Notes: a model not told the origin generated them from the letters alone. DNA of 64,000 nucleotides from Solirubrum puertoriconensis (GCF_001483135.1 NZ_LNAL01000008.1:620001-684000); one strand, 5' to 3'. Positions 34,414 through 44,274 are shown, counted from the first letter of the stretch. Numbers and translations are program-made.

Positions 34414-35487
34414 ATGCCCGAGCTTTACCCCGATACGGAAGCCCCCTGGGAGCTACTCGCCAAACATTTGGCGGGCGAAGCCTCCGTGTCGGAGCAGGAG
34501 GAGCTGCACCGCTGGCTAACGGCGCGCCCGAGCCGCTTGCGTGTGCTTACCGACGCCACCCGGGCGTGGGAGCGGGGCGGCACCACGGCAGAAGTTTTCA
34601 CCGAAGCCGATGTGGATAAAGCCTGGCAGCGCTTCAGCGCGGCAGCGGGCATAAAGACCACTGGCGGCAGCACGGTAGCACCGCCCGCATCGGCCGAAGA
34701 AGCTCGGGTAGTTTCGATGTGGGGCAGCAGCCAAACCTGGATGCGCGTAGCCGCGGCCGTGTTGCTGCTGGTAGGCGCCTGGGCGGTGGCCCGCACCTTC
34801 TTGCTCAGCCGAGGCTCGGCCGAAACGGTAACCGTAGCTGCCGGCCCCGAGCGCAAACTGAGCACCTTGCCCGATGGCAGCCGCGTGTGGGTAAACCGCA
34901 ACTCCACGCTTAGCTACGCGGCCGATTTCAACGAAAGTAGCCGCGTGGTGCAGCTGAAAGGGGAGGCGTTTTTCGAAGTAAAAAAGGACAACGGCCGACC
35001 CTTTACGGTGCTGGCCAACGACACCCGCACCCGCGTGCTGGGCACCTCCTTTAACGTGCGCGCCTACTCGGCCGAAGATTCGGTGGAGGTTTCGGTAGTA
35101 ACGGGCCGCGTGGCGTTCAGCCCCGATCGGCAGCGCGTAACGGTGCAGGATTCGGTGGTGCTTACGCCGGGGCTGCGCGGCGTTATCCGGCGCTCGGCAC
35201 CAGCAGTTGCCTTGCAAAAACCCATCGTCGACCCCAACTTCCGGGCGTGGCAGCAGGATGAGCTGGTGTTTGATAACCAGAGCCTCGGGCAAGTAGCCCA
35301 AACTCTTACCCGCTTCTACGGCACTCCCGTGGAGCTAAGCCGGCCGGAGCTGGCGAACTGCCGCTTTACGGGCAACTTTAAACAGGCCCAACTGCCGCAA
35401 GTGCTGCGCGTCGTCAGCCTGTCGGCTAACCTGTCGGTTTCGCAAACCGCCGACGGCTATATTCTTGACGGACCGGGCTGCCAGTAG
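34414..35487 (+). CDS. FecR-family anti-sigma/signal-transducing protein
   Basis: The 357-residue product starts at ATG 34414. The N-terminal cytoplasmic part (PWELLAKHLAGEASVSEQEE) binds the sigma factor; a single membrane helix lies near 115-132 (WMRVAAAVLLLVGAWAVART); the periplasmic FecR domain follows (ERKLSTLPDGSRVWVNRNST, GEAFFEVKKDNGRPFTVLAN) and the C-terminal DUF4974 part (FDNQSLGQVAQTLTRFYGTP). In FecR systems this last part contacts an STN domain of an outer-membrane partner. That partner is probably the STN protein encoded 36 bases downstream, not the TonB receptor. Confidence 0.92.
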   Translation: MPELYPDTEAPWELLAKHLAGEASVSEQEELHRWLTARPSRLRVLTDATRAWERGGTTAEVFTEADVDKAWQRFSAAAGIKTTGGSTVAPPASAEEARVVSMWGSSQTWMRVAAAVLLLVGAWAVARTFLLSRGSAETVTVAAGPERKLSTLPDGSRVWVNRNSTLSYAADFNESSRVVQLKGEAFFEVKKDNGRPFTVLANDTRTRVLGTSFNVRAYSAEDSVEVSVVTGRVAFSPDRQRVTVQDSVVLTPGLRGVIRRSAPAVALQKPIVDPNFRAWQQDELVFDNQSLGQVAQTLTRFYGTPVELSRPELANCRFTGNFKQAQLPQVLRVVSLSANLSVSQTADGYILDGPGCQ

Positions 35488-35523
35488 CCCTATCTTCACC
35501 CTCCAACAGACTTCCTGATCCCC

Positions 35524-37470
35524 ATGTCTGCTATGCGAAATCGCATATGCCTGGCGGCTGCCATGCTGTGCGCCCTGGCCGCTGAGCCCGTTGTGGCCCA
35601 AGTTCGTAGTGGCTCGGTGCTCGAGCGCAAAGTTACGGTTACGTTCAACGACGCGCCGCTCGAATCGGTGCTGCGCACCTTGCGGCGCCAGTACGGCGTG
35701 CGCATCTCCTACAGCAACACGGCGTTAAACCTGAAGCAGCCCGTAACGGTGTCGGCCAACAACCAGCCGCTGCGTGCGGTGCTTAGCGAAGTGTTGCGCG
35801 ATAAGAACATTGGCTACGAGCTGGTGGGCGACCAGGTGGTGCTGCACCCCGCGGTACCCAAATCTGCCGCGACCAAACCAGCTTCGGCACCCGCCCCGGC
35901 CACTACGACTACCACCGTCAGCAAAGCCGTACTCGACCGCACGCCTAACGAGGCAGCGCCTAGGCTGGAGCCGAGCAAAACGGCCGATAAGCCCGGCGCC
36001 GCACCGGCCGCAAAGCCGGCAACCCCAGCCAAAGCTGCACCCACGAAGAAAGAGCCAGCTAAGGCTACCAAGAGCCAATCGGCCACGTCTAAGGCTAGCA
36101 ACACGGGTGGCGGCAAAGTACCGGCCAAGGCAGCACCAAGCAAGAAGGAAAGTGCAACGCCCGCGCAAGCCGCTACCGCTGATAAACCTAGCGGCCAGGG
36201 CTCAGCGGCTAGTGGCGTAGGAGGCACCGACCCGGAAGTAGCGCCAGCTACCACCACTGCATCAACCAGCACACCGGTAGCTGCTACACCGCCCGCCGCA
36301 GCTGATACTAAACCCACAACCAAGCAAGATTCGGCTGCCGTAACTGCTGCAGTACCCCCCGAGACTAACGAAAATGAGGCACCCGCACGCCCGACCTACC
36401 GAGAGCCAGCGCAGATTTCCTTCCTAGGTCCGCTGGGCTCCAATGGGCTGCGCAGTAGCCAAACGGTGAATAACCTGTCCATCAACGTGCTAGGAGGTTA
36501 TTCGGCCGGGGTAGAGGGCTTCGAGGCAGCCGGCTTGTTCAACATCGACCGCGACACCGTAGATGGCGCGCAGGTGGCCGGCCTAGCCAATATTGTGGGC
36601 AAGCACTTGGATGGCGTGCAAGGAGCGGGCCTGATGAACGTGCTGGGCGGTGGTGGCCGTGGCTGGCAGGCCGCGGGCTTGCTGAACGTGGCCGCGCGAC
36701 CCATTGCCGGCGCTCAAACGGCGGGTTTGTTCAACTACGTGGGCCCGACCAAGAAGCTGCCCGTGGTAGCCGATGCAGCACCCGCCACGGAAGCCGCGCC
36801 AACCCGCAAGCCCACTGTGCAGGCGGCAGGCTTGTTCAACGTGGCCCTAGGTGAGGTGCGCGGCGGGCAGGCAGCAGGGCTGCTAAACGTAGCGGGTACC
36901 GTGCACGGCGTGCAACTTGCCGGCCTGCTGAACGTGGCCGACTCGGTAGATGGCGTGAGTATTGCGCCCATCAACTTTGTGCGCCACGGCTACCACCGTT
37001 TCGAGGTGACTAACTCCGAGGTATGGCCCGTAAGCGCCAGCCTCAAACTAGGCGGCTCGGCGGCATTCTATACGTTCTTCACCGGGGCCTATGCCGGCTT
37101 CGGCAACAAGCCCCGGCGGTGGGCGGTAGGCTACGGGCTAGGCTCCGAAGTGTGGGCGCGGCGCCGCCTGAGCGTAGCGCTAGATGCCGTAGCCATGCAC
37201 GTAAACGAAGAACAACGCGGCTGGACGCGCGACCTGAACCTCGACAGCCAGCTGCGTCTGCTCCTAGGTGTGGCACCCTTCAAAAAAGACGGGCACCTGC
37301 GCATTGTGTTTGGCCCCACGGTGAGCGTGCTCGTGACGCAACGCTACGACACTACCGAGCAGCAAGTGTACTCCAACCTGGCCGAAGGCCGCAAACTGTG
37401 GCTCGACGAAGGCAACTCTGCCACCCGCGTGCTCGGTTGGGTGGGCTACACGGCCGGCATCCGCTTCTGA
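35524..37470 (+). CDS. STN-domain protein with surface repeats and predicted outer-membrane barrel
   Basis: The 648-residue product has four visible parts: a signal peptide (to about 26); an STN domain (34-109; VTFNDAPLESVLRTLRRQYG and NQPLRAVLSEVLRDKNIGYE); a low-complexity Ala/Pro/Thr/Lys linker (111-295); then about seven Gly-Leu-Phe/Leu-Asn-Val units (315-485), like the LA_2272-type surface repeat; and a C-terminal beta region ending VGYTAGIRF with terminal Phe, as in outer-membrane barrels. STN is normally the N-terminal signalling domain of TonB transducers. ATG 35524 is used (35533 is an alternative). It is 36 bases after fecR. Confidence 0.85.
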   Translation: MSAMRNRICLAAAMLCALAAEPVVAQVRSGSVLERKVTVTFNDAPLESVLRTLRRQYGVRISYSNTALNLKQPVTVSANNQPLRAVLSEVLRDKNIGYELVGDQVVLHPAVPKSAATKPASAPAPATTTTTVSKAVLDRTPNEAAPRLEPSKTADKPGAAPAAKPATPAKAAPTKKEPAKATKSQSATSKASNTGGGKVPAKAAPSKKESATPAQAATADKPSGQGSAASGVGGTDPEVAPATTTASTSTPVAATPPAAADTKPTTKQDSAAVTAAVPPETNENEAPARPTYREPAQISFLGPLGSNGLRSSQTVNNLSINVLGGYSAGVEGFEAAGLFNIDRDTVDGAQVAGLANIVGKHLDGVQGAGLMNVLGGGGRGWQAAGLLNVAARPIAGAQTAGLFNYVGPTKKLPVVADAAPATEAAPTRKPTVQAAGLFNVALGEVRGGQAAGLLNVAGTVHGVQLAGLLNVADSVDGVSIAPINFVRHGYHRFEVTNSEVWPVSASLKLGGSAAFYTFFTGAYAGFGNKPRRWAVGYGLGSEVWARRRLSVALDAVAMHVNEEQRGWTRDLNLDSQLRLLLGVAPFKKDGHLRIVFGPTVSVLVTQRYDTTEQQVYSNLAEGRKLWLDEGNSATRVLGWVGYTAGIRF

Positions 37471-37536
37471 GTTCCTAGGTAACCGCGGCCCGGGCACCCG
37501 CAAGCAGCGACTTGTCTGGCACTCATGGATAAGAAA

Positions 37537-37563
37537 AAAGAGCCGCCTAATTGGCGGCTCTTT
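37537..37563 (-). terminator. Terminator built into the end of the hydrolase gene
   Basis: An 11-bp perfect stem (37537-37547 with 37553-37563) and TAATT loop. The hydrolase stop codon (37547-37549) lies at the stem-loop junction, so the last coding bases form one arm. On the minus strand a T run follows. Confidence 0.85.
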
Positions 37564-39061
37564 GTGTTGCGGTGCTGGCTTGCGCGGCTTTTGCTTTGCT
37601 CTTGAGGCCCAATTTGGTTTTGGCTACCTGTGGTTGCGCCGAGGCGGGTCGTTCTACGGGCTTGGCGCTGTGCTTGGCAATCCAACCGTGAATGAGCACC
37701 AGCGCGCGAGGCGAGAAGGTGGGCTGAATTTCACCGTTCACGAGGGGCCACTGCGAGCGGTCCGACTGAAACCAGTGGTTAACGCCGGTTAGTTTATACA
37801 CCTCCACCTTTTTGTTGCCCTTGGCGCGCAGGCCTTTTTGCAGCAGCGGCAAGTTGCGGTTAGCCGATACCATCAGGTCGGCGGTGCCGTTGAGGGCCAA
37901 CACCGGGCATTTCACGCCCGAAAAGCGTGTTTTGGGGTCGAAATCGATGAAGAAGCGGTACCAGGGCGAGGTAAGCTGCGTGGCGCGGGCCTGCACCATG
38001 GTAAAGTCGATGTCGGCGTTGCTCATGCGCAACATGGCGGCCACCTTGGCACGGGCTAGGTCGTTATTGGGCGTTTCGCGGATGATGTTCAGCATCCGCT
38101 CGTGCAGCTGCAGCGCGGCGCTTACCTGGGCCGGCGTCGAGCCAATCAGGCGCATGATTTCGGTTTGCTGCCGACGCAGTAACTCCGAACCCGATTGCCC
38201 ACTGCCTGCCAACGACACCACATAGCTGGGCGCTCCAATAGGTTGAGCAGCGGCCAGTAAGGCAATGTTGGCACCTTCGCCGTGGCCAATCATGCCCACT
38301 TGGGTTTTGTTTACCTTGTAGTGGGCGCGCAAAAAGCCCATGGCTGCCTGCGCATCCGACACCAAATCGGCGGTGTTGGCCTGTTGGTAGCTGCCCGTCG
38401 ATTTGCCCACGCCGCGGTCGTCGTAGCGCAGCACGGCTACGCCCCGGCGCGTGAGGTAATCGGCCAAGATGTTGAACATGCGGTAGTTATCCACGGCCGC
38501 GTTGCGGTCTTGCGGGCCCGAGTCCGAAATGAGTACTACGCCAGGAAATGGGCCACGGCCTTGCGGCATGGTAAGTGTACCAACCAGGCGAAGCTTATCT
38601 ACTTTGTTAGGCACTACCACTTCTTCTTCGCGGTAGGGAGCAGTGGGCTTAAAAGTAGCTGCGTTCAGCACCGATCCGGCCGAGCGCTCGAGCACCAAGG
38701 CCGAGGTAAGGCCCGGTTGCGACCACATGCCTTTCATGCTTTTTTGGTCGCCGGAAAGGCGGCCCGTAAACCGGCTGCCCGCTTCCTCGATGCGCATGGA
38801 TACATCGGAGCCTTTTACCGTCACCTTCACGGGCATGCGGCTGATCTTCTGCTTCGGCACATCGAGGGTGGCGTAAAGCGTGCCGTTGCTCAGCGGAATG
38901 ATGGTGATTACCAACTCCGATGTGCTACCCGATGCCTTAAGCTCGCCGCGCCATTGCCCGCCCAAGGGCGAATCGGCCGGGTTGTAGGCAACAGCTGTGC
39001 ACAACAGCGGAAACAGCAGGAAGAGCCACAAAAGCGACTGAAGGCGTAAAAAATTCCTCAT
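37547..39061 (-). CDS. Secreted alpha/beta-hydrolase-fold protein lacking the catalytic serine
   Basis: The 504-residue product starts at 39061 (MRNFLRLQSLLWLFLLFPLL, signal peptide). An N-terminal beta domain (about 30-140) precedes the hydrolase fold, as in Bacteroidota serine aminopeptidase/dienelactone-type proteins. The nucleophile elbow reads MIGHGEGANIALL, so the usual GHSEG serine is glycine (GGC codon). The acid and histidine positions look intact (NGTADLMVSANR and GVNHWFQSD). It may be a binding or scaffold protein, or use another nucleophile. A C-terminal Ala/Lys/Gln tail follows. A -7-like TAATTTTG is at 39121-39128 on the minus strand. Confidence 0.88.
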   Translation of the reverse strand: MRNFLRLQSLLWLFLLFPLLCTAVAYNPADSPLGGQWRGELKASGSTSELVITIIPLSNGTLYATLDVPKQKISRMPVKVTVKGSDVSMRIEEAGSRFTGRLSGDQKSMKGMWSQPGLTSALVLERSAGSVLNAATFKPTAPYREEEVVVPNKVDKLRLVGTLTMPQGRGPFPGVVLISDSGPQDRNAAVDNYRMFNILADYLTRRGVAVLRYDDRGVGKSTGSYQQANTADLVSDAQAAMGFLRAHYKVNKTQVGMIGHGEGANIALLAAAQPIGAPSYVVSLAGSGQSGSELLRRQQTEIMRLIGSTPAQVSAALQLHERMLNIIRETPNNDLARAKVAAMLRMSNADIDFTMVQARATQLTSPWYRFFIDFDPKTRFSGVKCPVLALNGTADLMVSANRNLPLLQKGLRAKGNKKVEVYKLTGVNHWFQSDRSQWPLVNGEIQPTFSPRALVLIHGWIAKHSAKPVERPASAQPQVAKTKLGLKSKAKAAQASTATQRAAN

Positions 39062-39238
39062 ATAGTTCAATAAAGAGGCTGGCAGAGCGAACCTAAGCAC
39101 GCTTTATTCTTGGAGAATACCAAAATTAAGCATTCTTGGCGAAGCCCCATACGCAAGAATACTGCCGAGGTTGGTTGAACTCAGAAGAAATTTGCACGAA
39201 ATAAACAGCCGTGTTAGCCTAGCATGCAGGTTTTCAGC

Positions 39239-39685
39239 CTAGGTGGTACTTGAGCCGAGCCACTCGTCGCGGCGCATTTCAAACTTTATTTCGCCTTTGC
39301 CGTGCAGGCCCACCTCGTGCCAGCCATTGCGTCGATAAAAATGCTCAGCGCGGGTATTGGGCGCCGTGCCCAGCCATACGGTGTTCTGGTTTTGCGCGAA
39401 GTACCAGTCGAGCATGCGGTTGTGCAGCTGTTTGCCAATGCCACGGCCCTCAAACGCCGGATGCACAAACAAGGCCCAGATATTTTGGTCCTGTAAATCG
39501 GCAATGGCAAAACCCACTACCTGATCGTCGACCAGGCAAACCCAGCCTTTGCCGCGGTGATTAATATATTCCTCGTAATCCTGCTCGGTAACACGGCTGG
39601 GGTCCGACAGCACATTTTCTTTTACCGAATTCCGGACCACTTGCATTTGCTTGATGTCGGCGGTTCGCGCTTCTCTGATGAGCAT
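39239..39685 (-). CDS. GNAT-family N-acetyltransferase
   Basis: The 148-residue enzyme should transfer an acetyl group from acetyl-CoA to an amine. The acetyl-CoA loop is HPAFEGRGIGKQLHNRMLDW near residues 75-94 (Q/RxxGxG/A motif), with the C-terminal NTRAEHFYRRNGWHEVGL strand pair typical of the family. The substrate is unknown. It is alone on the minus strand between the hydrolase and uvrA. A CCTAGG lies at its 3' end (39238-39243). Confidence 0.9.
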   Translation of the reverse strand: MLIREARTADIKQMQVVRNSVKENVLSDPSRVTEQDYEEYINHRGKGWVCLVDDQVVGFAIADLQDQNIWALFVHPAFEGRGIGKQLHNRMLDWYFAQNQNTVWLGTAPNTRAEHFYRRNGWHEVGLHGKGEIKFEMRRDEWLGSSTT

Positions 39686-39887
39686 ATTGGTACGGATTGC
39701 TGAAGAGGTATTTGCTCTCGATTGCTGGGCACGTTATTCCTGTTGTTTGCCAGTCGAGGTTGGGTAACAAGTACCAATCTATCAGCTTCGCACCAAACGC
39801 ATTCGGCCCCGTTGTACCTTCGCTGTCCCAACTCACTAACCGCATTAGCCGAAACCTAAGAGGTAGGGTTGGGTGTTAGAGGAATCT

Positions 39888-42722
39888 ATGGCCCAGGACA
39901 ACCTGCAGGTAGCCGCACCGGCTGCCGATCCGATTGATCAGCTCGATCCGCGCGAGTTCATCATTATTAAGAACGCGCGCGTTCATAACCTCAAAAACCT
40001 GAGCGTGGCTTTCCCACGCAACAAGTTCATTGTTGTCACGGGCCTGTCGGGCTCGGGCAAGTCGTCGTTGGCATTCGATACGCTGTATGCCGAGGGCCAG
40101 CGTATGTACGTGGAGAGCCTAAGCTCCTATGCGCGCCAGTTTTTGGGCCGTATGGACAAGCCCGACGTCGACTACATCCGCGGAATCTCGCCGGCCATTG
40201 CCATCGAGCAGAAGGTTACGGTGCGCAACAACCGCTCGACGGTGGGCACCAGCACCGAGATTTACGACTACCTCAAGCTGTTCTTCGCCCGCGTGGGGCG
40301 CACGTACTCGCCCATTTCGGGCCGCGAAGTGCGCAAGGATCAGGTGTCCGACGTAGTCGACTACCTCTTCACCTTGCCCGAAGGCACGCGTGTGATGGTG
40401 CTGGCGCCGCTGGTGCCCTCCGAGGAAGGCCGCTCGTTGCGCAAGGAACTCGATTTGCTGCTGCAGAAAGGCTACGCCCGCGTGGTGATCAACGGTGAAA
40501 TGGCCTTCATTGAAGACCTGCTGGCCGAGGGGCAGCCGGAGCCCGAAGGCGAGGTGCAGATTATGATTGACCGGGCCGTGATTCAGCCCGGCGACGAGGA
40601 TCTGCAGTTCCGCCTGAGCGACTCGGTGCAAACCGCCTTTTTCGAGGGGCACGGCACCTGCGTGGTGAAGATGCCCGAGGAGTCGCGCATGTTCTCCGAC
40701 CGCTTCGAGCTCGATGGCATTGTGTTCGAGGAGCCGAATGTCAACTTCTTCACCTTCAACAACCCGTACGGCGCGTGCCCGCGCTGCGAGGGTTTCGGTT
40801 CGGTGCTGGGCATCGACCCCGATCTGGTAATTCCGGACAAAACCCTGACGGTGTACGAAGGCGCCATTGCCCCGTGGCGCACCGAAAAGCAAAGCGAGTG
40901 GCTGAAGCCGCTGCTTAAAAACGGCATCCGCTTCGATTTTCCCATTCATCGCCCCTACAACGAGCTGACCGAGGCCGAGCAGCGTTTGCTTTGGGAAGGC
41001 AACAAGCACTTCCAGGGCCTGAACGACTACTTCGAGTGGGTACAAACGCAGACGCACAAGATTCAGTACCGCGTGCTGCTCTCGCGCTACCGCGGCCGCA
41101 CCGTGTGCCCCGATTGCCGCGGCACGCGCCTGCGCAAAGACGCCCAATACGTAAAGGTAGACGGCAAGAACATTGCCGACCTAGTGCTGCTGCCTATCCG
41201 CGACGCCCTAGGTTTCTTCGAGAACCTCTCGCTGACGGAGCACGAAAAGGCCGTTTCGGACCGCTTGGTAACGGAGGTGCACAACCGCCTAAGCTACCTC
41301 GTGCGCGTGGGCCTAGGTTACCTCACGCTAAACCGCCTCTCCAACACCTTGTCGGGTGGCGAGTCGCAGCGCATTCAGCTGGCTACATCGCTAGGTTCGG
41401 CGCTGGTGGGCTCGATGTACGTGCTCGATGAGCCCAGCATTGGCCTGCACCCCAAAGATGCCGAGCAGCTGATTGGCGTACTGCGCTCGTTGCAGCAACT
41501 GGGCAACACCGTGGTGGTGGTAGAGCACGAGGAGAAAATGATGGAGGTGGCCGACCAGATCATCGACATCGGGCCCGAAGCCGGCTCGGGCGGCGGTAAT
41601 CTGGTGTTTCAGGGCACGTACCCCGAAATCCTGCAGGACGAAAACACCTACACCGGCCAGTACCTCAGCGGTAAAATGGAGGTGCCGGTGCCCAAGGTGC
41701 GCCGCCCCTGGCGCAACGCGCTGGAGGTAATCGGCGCCCGCGAAAACAACCTGAAAAACCTCACGGTGAAGTTTCCGCTGGGCGTGATGACGGTGGTTAC
41801 GGGCGTATCGGGCTCGGGCAAGTCTACGCTCATCAAGCGCATTTTATACCCGGCGCTGGCGCGCCACCTAGGCGGTACTTCGTCGGAAAGCATCGGCAAG
41901 TTCGATAAGCTCGGCGGCGACCTAGGTGCCGTGTCGCACGTGGAGTTTGTCGATCAGAACCCCATCGGCAAGAGCAGCCGCTCGAACCCGGTAACCTATG
42001 TGAAGGCCTACGACGCCATTCGCACCTTGTTTGCCGATCAGCAGCTGGCCAAGGCCCGCGGGCTGAAGCCTTCGCATTTCTCCTTCAACATTGAAGGCGG
42101 CCGCTGCGAGGTGTGCCAGGGCGAAGGCCAAGTGAAGATCGAGATGCAGTTTATGGCCGACATCTACCTGACCTGTGAAGCCTGCGGCGGCCGCAAGTTC
42201 AAGCAGGACATCTTGGAGGTGAAGTACAAGGACAAGAGCATCGACGAGGTGCTGGAACTGACCGTGGAAGATTCGCTCGATTTCTTCGCCGATCAGCCCA
42301 AGGTGGCAGAGCGCCTGCGGCCGCTATTCGATGTGGGCTTGGGCTACATTCGCCTAGGTCAGTCGGCCAACACGTTGTCGGGCGGCGAGGCGCAGCGCGT
42401 AAAGCTGGCGTCGTTTCTCACCAAAGGTGCCACGTTGCAGTCCGATAAAATCCTGTTTGTGTTCGACGAACCGAGCACTGGCCTGCACTTCCACGACATC
42501 AACAAGCTGCTCACCGCCCTGAACGCCTTGGTCGAACAAGGCAATTCGGTGCTCATTATCGAGCACAACATGGATATTGTGAAGGCGGCCGACTGGGTGA
42601 TTGACCTAGGGCCCGAGGGCGGTACCGGCGGCGGGCACCTGCTATTCGAGGGCACGCCCGAGGAGTTTGCCAAGCTGAAGGATGAAAACCACACGGCTCG
42701 TTTCTTGGCCGAGAAGCTGTAG
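39888..42722 (+). CDS. uvrA: Excinuclease ABC subunit A
   Basis: The 944-residue damage-recognition ATPase of nucleotide excision repair carries two ABC modules. Walker A motifs are [14 protein letters not shown] and [14 protein letters not shown]; signatures are [12 protein letters not shown] and [12 protein letters not shown]. Zinc sites are CPRCEGFG...[14 protein letters not shown] and CEVCQGEGQ...CEACGGRKF. The ATG at 39888 ([19 protein letters not shown]) has an AGAGGA Shine-Dalgarno-like stretch just before it and is preferred over a GTG at 39873. Length is normal. It ends in a terminator 33 bases after the stop. Confidence 0.95.
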   Translation: MAQDNLQVAAPAADPIDQLDPREFIIIKNARVHNLKNLSVAFPRNKFIVVTGLSGSGKSSLAFDTLYAEGQRMYVESLSSYARQFLGRMDKPDVDYIRGISPAIAIEQKVTVRNNRSTVGTSTEIYDYLKLFFARVGRTYSPISGREVRKDQVSDVVDYLFTLPEGTRVMVLAPLVPSEEGRSLRKELDLLLQKGYARVVINGEMAFIEDLLAEGQPEPEGEVQIMIDRAVIQPGDEDLQFRLSDSVQTAFFEGHGTCVVKMPEESRMFSDRFELDGIVFEEPNVNFFTFNNPYGACPRCEGFGSVLGIDPDLVIPDKTLTVYEGAIAPWRTEKQSEWLKPLLKNGIRFDFPIHRPYNELTEAEQRLLWEGNKHFQGLNDYFEWVQTQTHKIQYRVLLSRYRGRTVCPDCRGTRLRKDAQYVKVDGKNIADLVLLPIRDALGFFENLSLTEHEKAVSDRLVTEVHNRLSYLVRVGLGYLTLNRLSNTLSGGESQRIQLATSLGSALVGSMYVLDEPSIGLHPKDAEQLIGVLRSLQQLGNTVVVVEHEEKMMEVADQIIDIGPEAGSGGGNLVFQGTYPEILQDENTYTGQYLSGKMEVPVPKVRRPWRNALEVIGARENNLKNLTVKFPLGVMTVVTGVSGSGKSTLIKRILYPALARHLGGTSSESIGKFDKLGGDLGAVSHVEFVDQNPIGKSSRSNPVTYVKAYDAIRTLFADQQLAKARGLKPSHFSFNIEGGRCEVCQGEGQVKIEMQFMADIYLTCEACGGRKFKQDILEVKYKDKSIDEVLELTVEDSLDFFADQPKVAERLRPLFDVGLGYIRLGQSANTLSGGEAQRVKLASFLTKGATLQSDKILFVFDEPSTGLHFHDINKLLTALNALVEQGNSVLIIEHNMDIVKAADWVIDLGPEGGTGGGHLLFEGTPEEFAKLKDENHTARFLAEKL

Positions 42723-42755
42723 CGCTGGCGCAGTTGAGCTTGATGCCGTATAATC

Positions 42756-42785
42756 AGGAGCCGCATGGTTGCGGCTCCTTTTTTT
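42756..42785 (+). terminator. Intrinsic terminator after uvrA
   Basis: A 10-bp perfect stem (AGGAGCCGCA with its complement), TGGT loop and a T run of at least seven residues. Confidence 0.88.
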
Positions 42786-42797
42786 ATACCCTTGCCC

Positions 42798-43211
42798 ATG
42801 ATAGTAGGAGCAGAAGAGCAATTCCGGATAGGCCAACCCGACGCGGGCGCCGACAATTGGTTGCTGGCCAGCAAGGCTTCGCATCAGGAGTTTGAAGTGA
42901 TGTTTGAGGACGACGGCACCACGGGCTACTTCTACGCCATCCGGAGCAAGCCCGAGCCTGAGATTTTGGATGCGCTGCACGTGTACAACGTAGCCGACGT
43001 AGCCGACCGGAACGTGCCGGTTACGGCGCAAGTCCTGTGGGACGAAACCGAGGGTGCCGCCGCGCTAGTGCTCAACGGCTACTGCCACGCCCTGTTCGAT
43101 TTTCGGCAGCTGGCCGGCTTTTGCCGCAACGCCTTTCCGCCGCCCATGCAGGCCCAATCCGCACCTAGGGAGCTAACCGACGACTTGGTCGATCAATACT
43201 TTTCGGCTTGA
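42798..43211 (+). CDS. DUF2251-like small protein
   Basis: The 137-residue soluble protein starts at ATG 42798 (MIVGAEEQFRIGQPDAGADN), beyond the uvrA terminator; the longer frame from 42765 would begin inside the terminator stem. Segments FEVMFEDDGTTGYFYAIRS, ILDALHVYNVADVADR and NGYCHALFDFRQLAGFCRN resemble DUF2251, a family of unknown role. No catalytic motif was recognised. Confidence 0.75.
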   Translation: MIVGAEEQFRIGQPDAGADNWLLASKASHQEFEVMFEDDGTTGYFYAIRSKPEPEILDALHVYNVADVADRNVPVTAQVLWDETEGAAALVLNGYCHALFDFRQLAGFCRNAFPPPMQAQSAPRELTDDLVDQYFSA

Positions 43212-43276
43212 CATTCGTCGTCAGCGCTCAAAGCAGTAGCTTAAACAGAACCCCCCGGCAAACTTGTTCTTGAGCC

Positions 43277-44083
43277 ATGGAAACAACTCTCGCCCCCGAT
43301 TCGCAAGTTCACTCCAGGTCGGCGTCGCAGGCGTGGCGCTGGGTGGCGGCTGCGGCCATTTTCGGCTGCATCGGGCTAAACTATTGGTGGAATACCAACC
43401 CGGCCAATGGCCAAAACATGGGGCAGGTATCGGCGCAGTACCCCACGCCACTTACGCCATCGGGCTGGGCGTTTAGCATCTGGGGGCTGATCTTTTTGTC
43501 GGAAGCTATTTACGCCGTGTGGCAGCTACTGCCCGCCCAGCGCTCCAACCCATTGCCCAATGCTGTGGCGCGGCCACTTACCGTTGCCAACCTAGCCGCC
43601 GCGGCCTGGGTGGTGTGCTTCAGCTACGAGCTAATTGCCGTTTGCACCGCGCTTATGCTGCTAACCCTAGGTGCCTTGGTGCTGGCTTATGGCCGGGCAA
43701 GGCGGCTGGTATTGGCTGGCGAAACCGCCAAGCTCTCGAGCTGGCCCGTGTCGTTGTTTATGGGCTGGATATCCGTGGCTACCGTGGTAAACCTCACGCT
43801 GGCGCTGCGCGATTTTGGCTGGGAAACCCCCATGAACGTGACGGTGGTGCTGTGTGTGGCGCTACTGGCTGTGGTAGTGGCATTGGGTCTGATCATCAGC
43901 AGCTCGTTCCGTGATGCCGTGTACCCGCTAGTGCTGGCTTGGGGCCTGATAGGAATTTGGGCTGCCCGCCGCGCCGATTTAGTAGAGCTGGCTTGGGTAG
44001 CTTTGGCCGGGGCTGTGGTAGTAGGCTTGCTGGGCGTGCTGCTGGCCAACCGCCGGCGCAGCACCAGCAGGGTCGGCGCATAG
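43277..44083 (+). CDS. TspO/MBR-like multi-pass membrane protein
   Basis: The 268-residue product has about seven membrane segments. YPTPLTPSGWAFSIWGLIFL resembles the tryptophan-rich TspO/MBR signature (PxGxAFSIWGxIF), but the protein is longer than classic TspO (about 160 residues), so it belongs to the extended tryptophan-rich sensory group. Those proteins bind hydrophobic ligands such as porphyrins; a role here is not shown. It ends 78 bases before a terminator and the tpiA leader. Confidence 0.8.
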   Translation: METTLAPDSQVHSRSASQAWRWVAAAAIFGCIGLNYWWNTNPANGQNMGQVSAQYPTPLTPSGWAFSIWGLIFLSEAIYAVWQLLPAQRSNPLPNAVARPLTVANLAAAAWVVCFSYELIAVCTALMLLTLGALVLAYGRARRLVLAGETAKLSSWPVSLFMGWISVATVVNLTLALRDFGWETPMNVTVVLCVALLAVVVALGLIISSSFRDAVYPLVLAWGLIGIWAARRADLVELAWVALAGAVVVGLLGVLLANRRRSTSRVGA

Positions 44084-44160
44084 GGGAGGGCTAAGCCCAG
44101 ACTATGTGCCCCAATACTCACCCGGGCCTCCATCATTCGGTTTTGTTTGCCCCAATAGTT

Positions 44161-44192
44161 GCAACCCCGCCCACCAGCGGGGTTGCTCTTTT
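44161..44192 (+). terminator. Intrinsic terminator upstream of tpiA
   Basis: A 9-bp perfect stem (GCAACCCCG with CGGGGTTGC) with an 8-base loop and a T-rich tail (TCTTTTT). Confidence 0.8.
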
Positions 44193-44274
44193 TCGGCCAC
44201 CTAGGGCCGTGGCGCCGATGGGTGCAGCCCAAATGCTTTTCTTTGCACCACGTCAGATATTTCCCTCCCACTCT

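Noticed and set aside
35941-36360. Tandem DNA repeat in the STN-protein linker
   Set aside because: The linker is low-complexity in protein (Ala, Pro, Thr, Lys) but the DNA does not form an exact repeat unit; no CRISPR or minisatellite pattern.
40119-41147. 342-residue minus-strand frame opposite uvrA
   Set aside because: Composition mirrors the uvrA codons; no start context, no motif.
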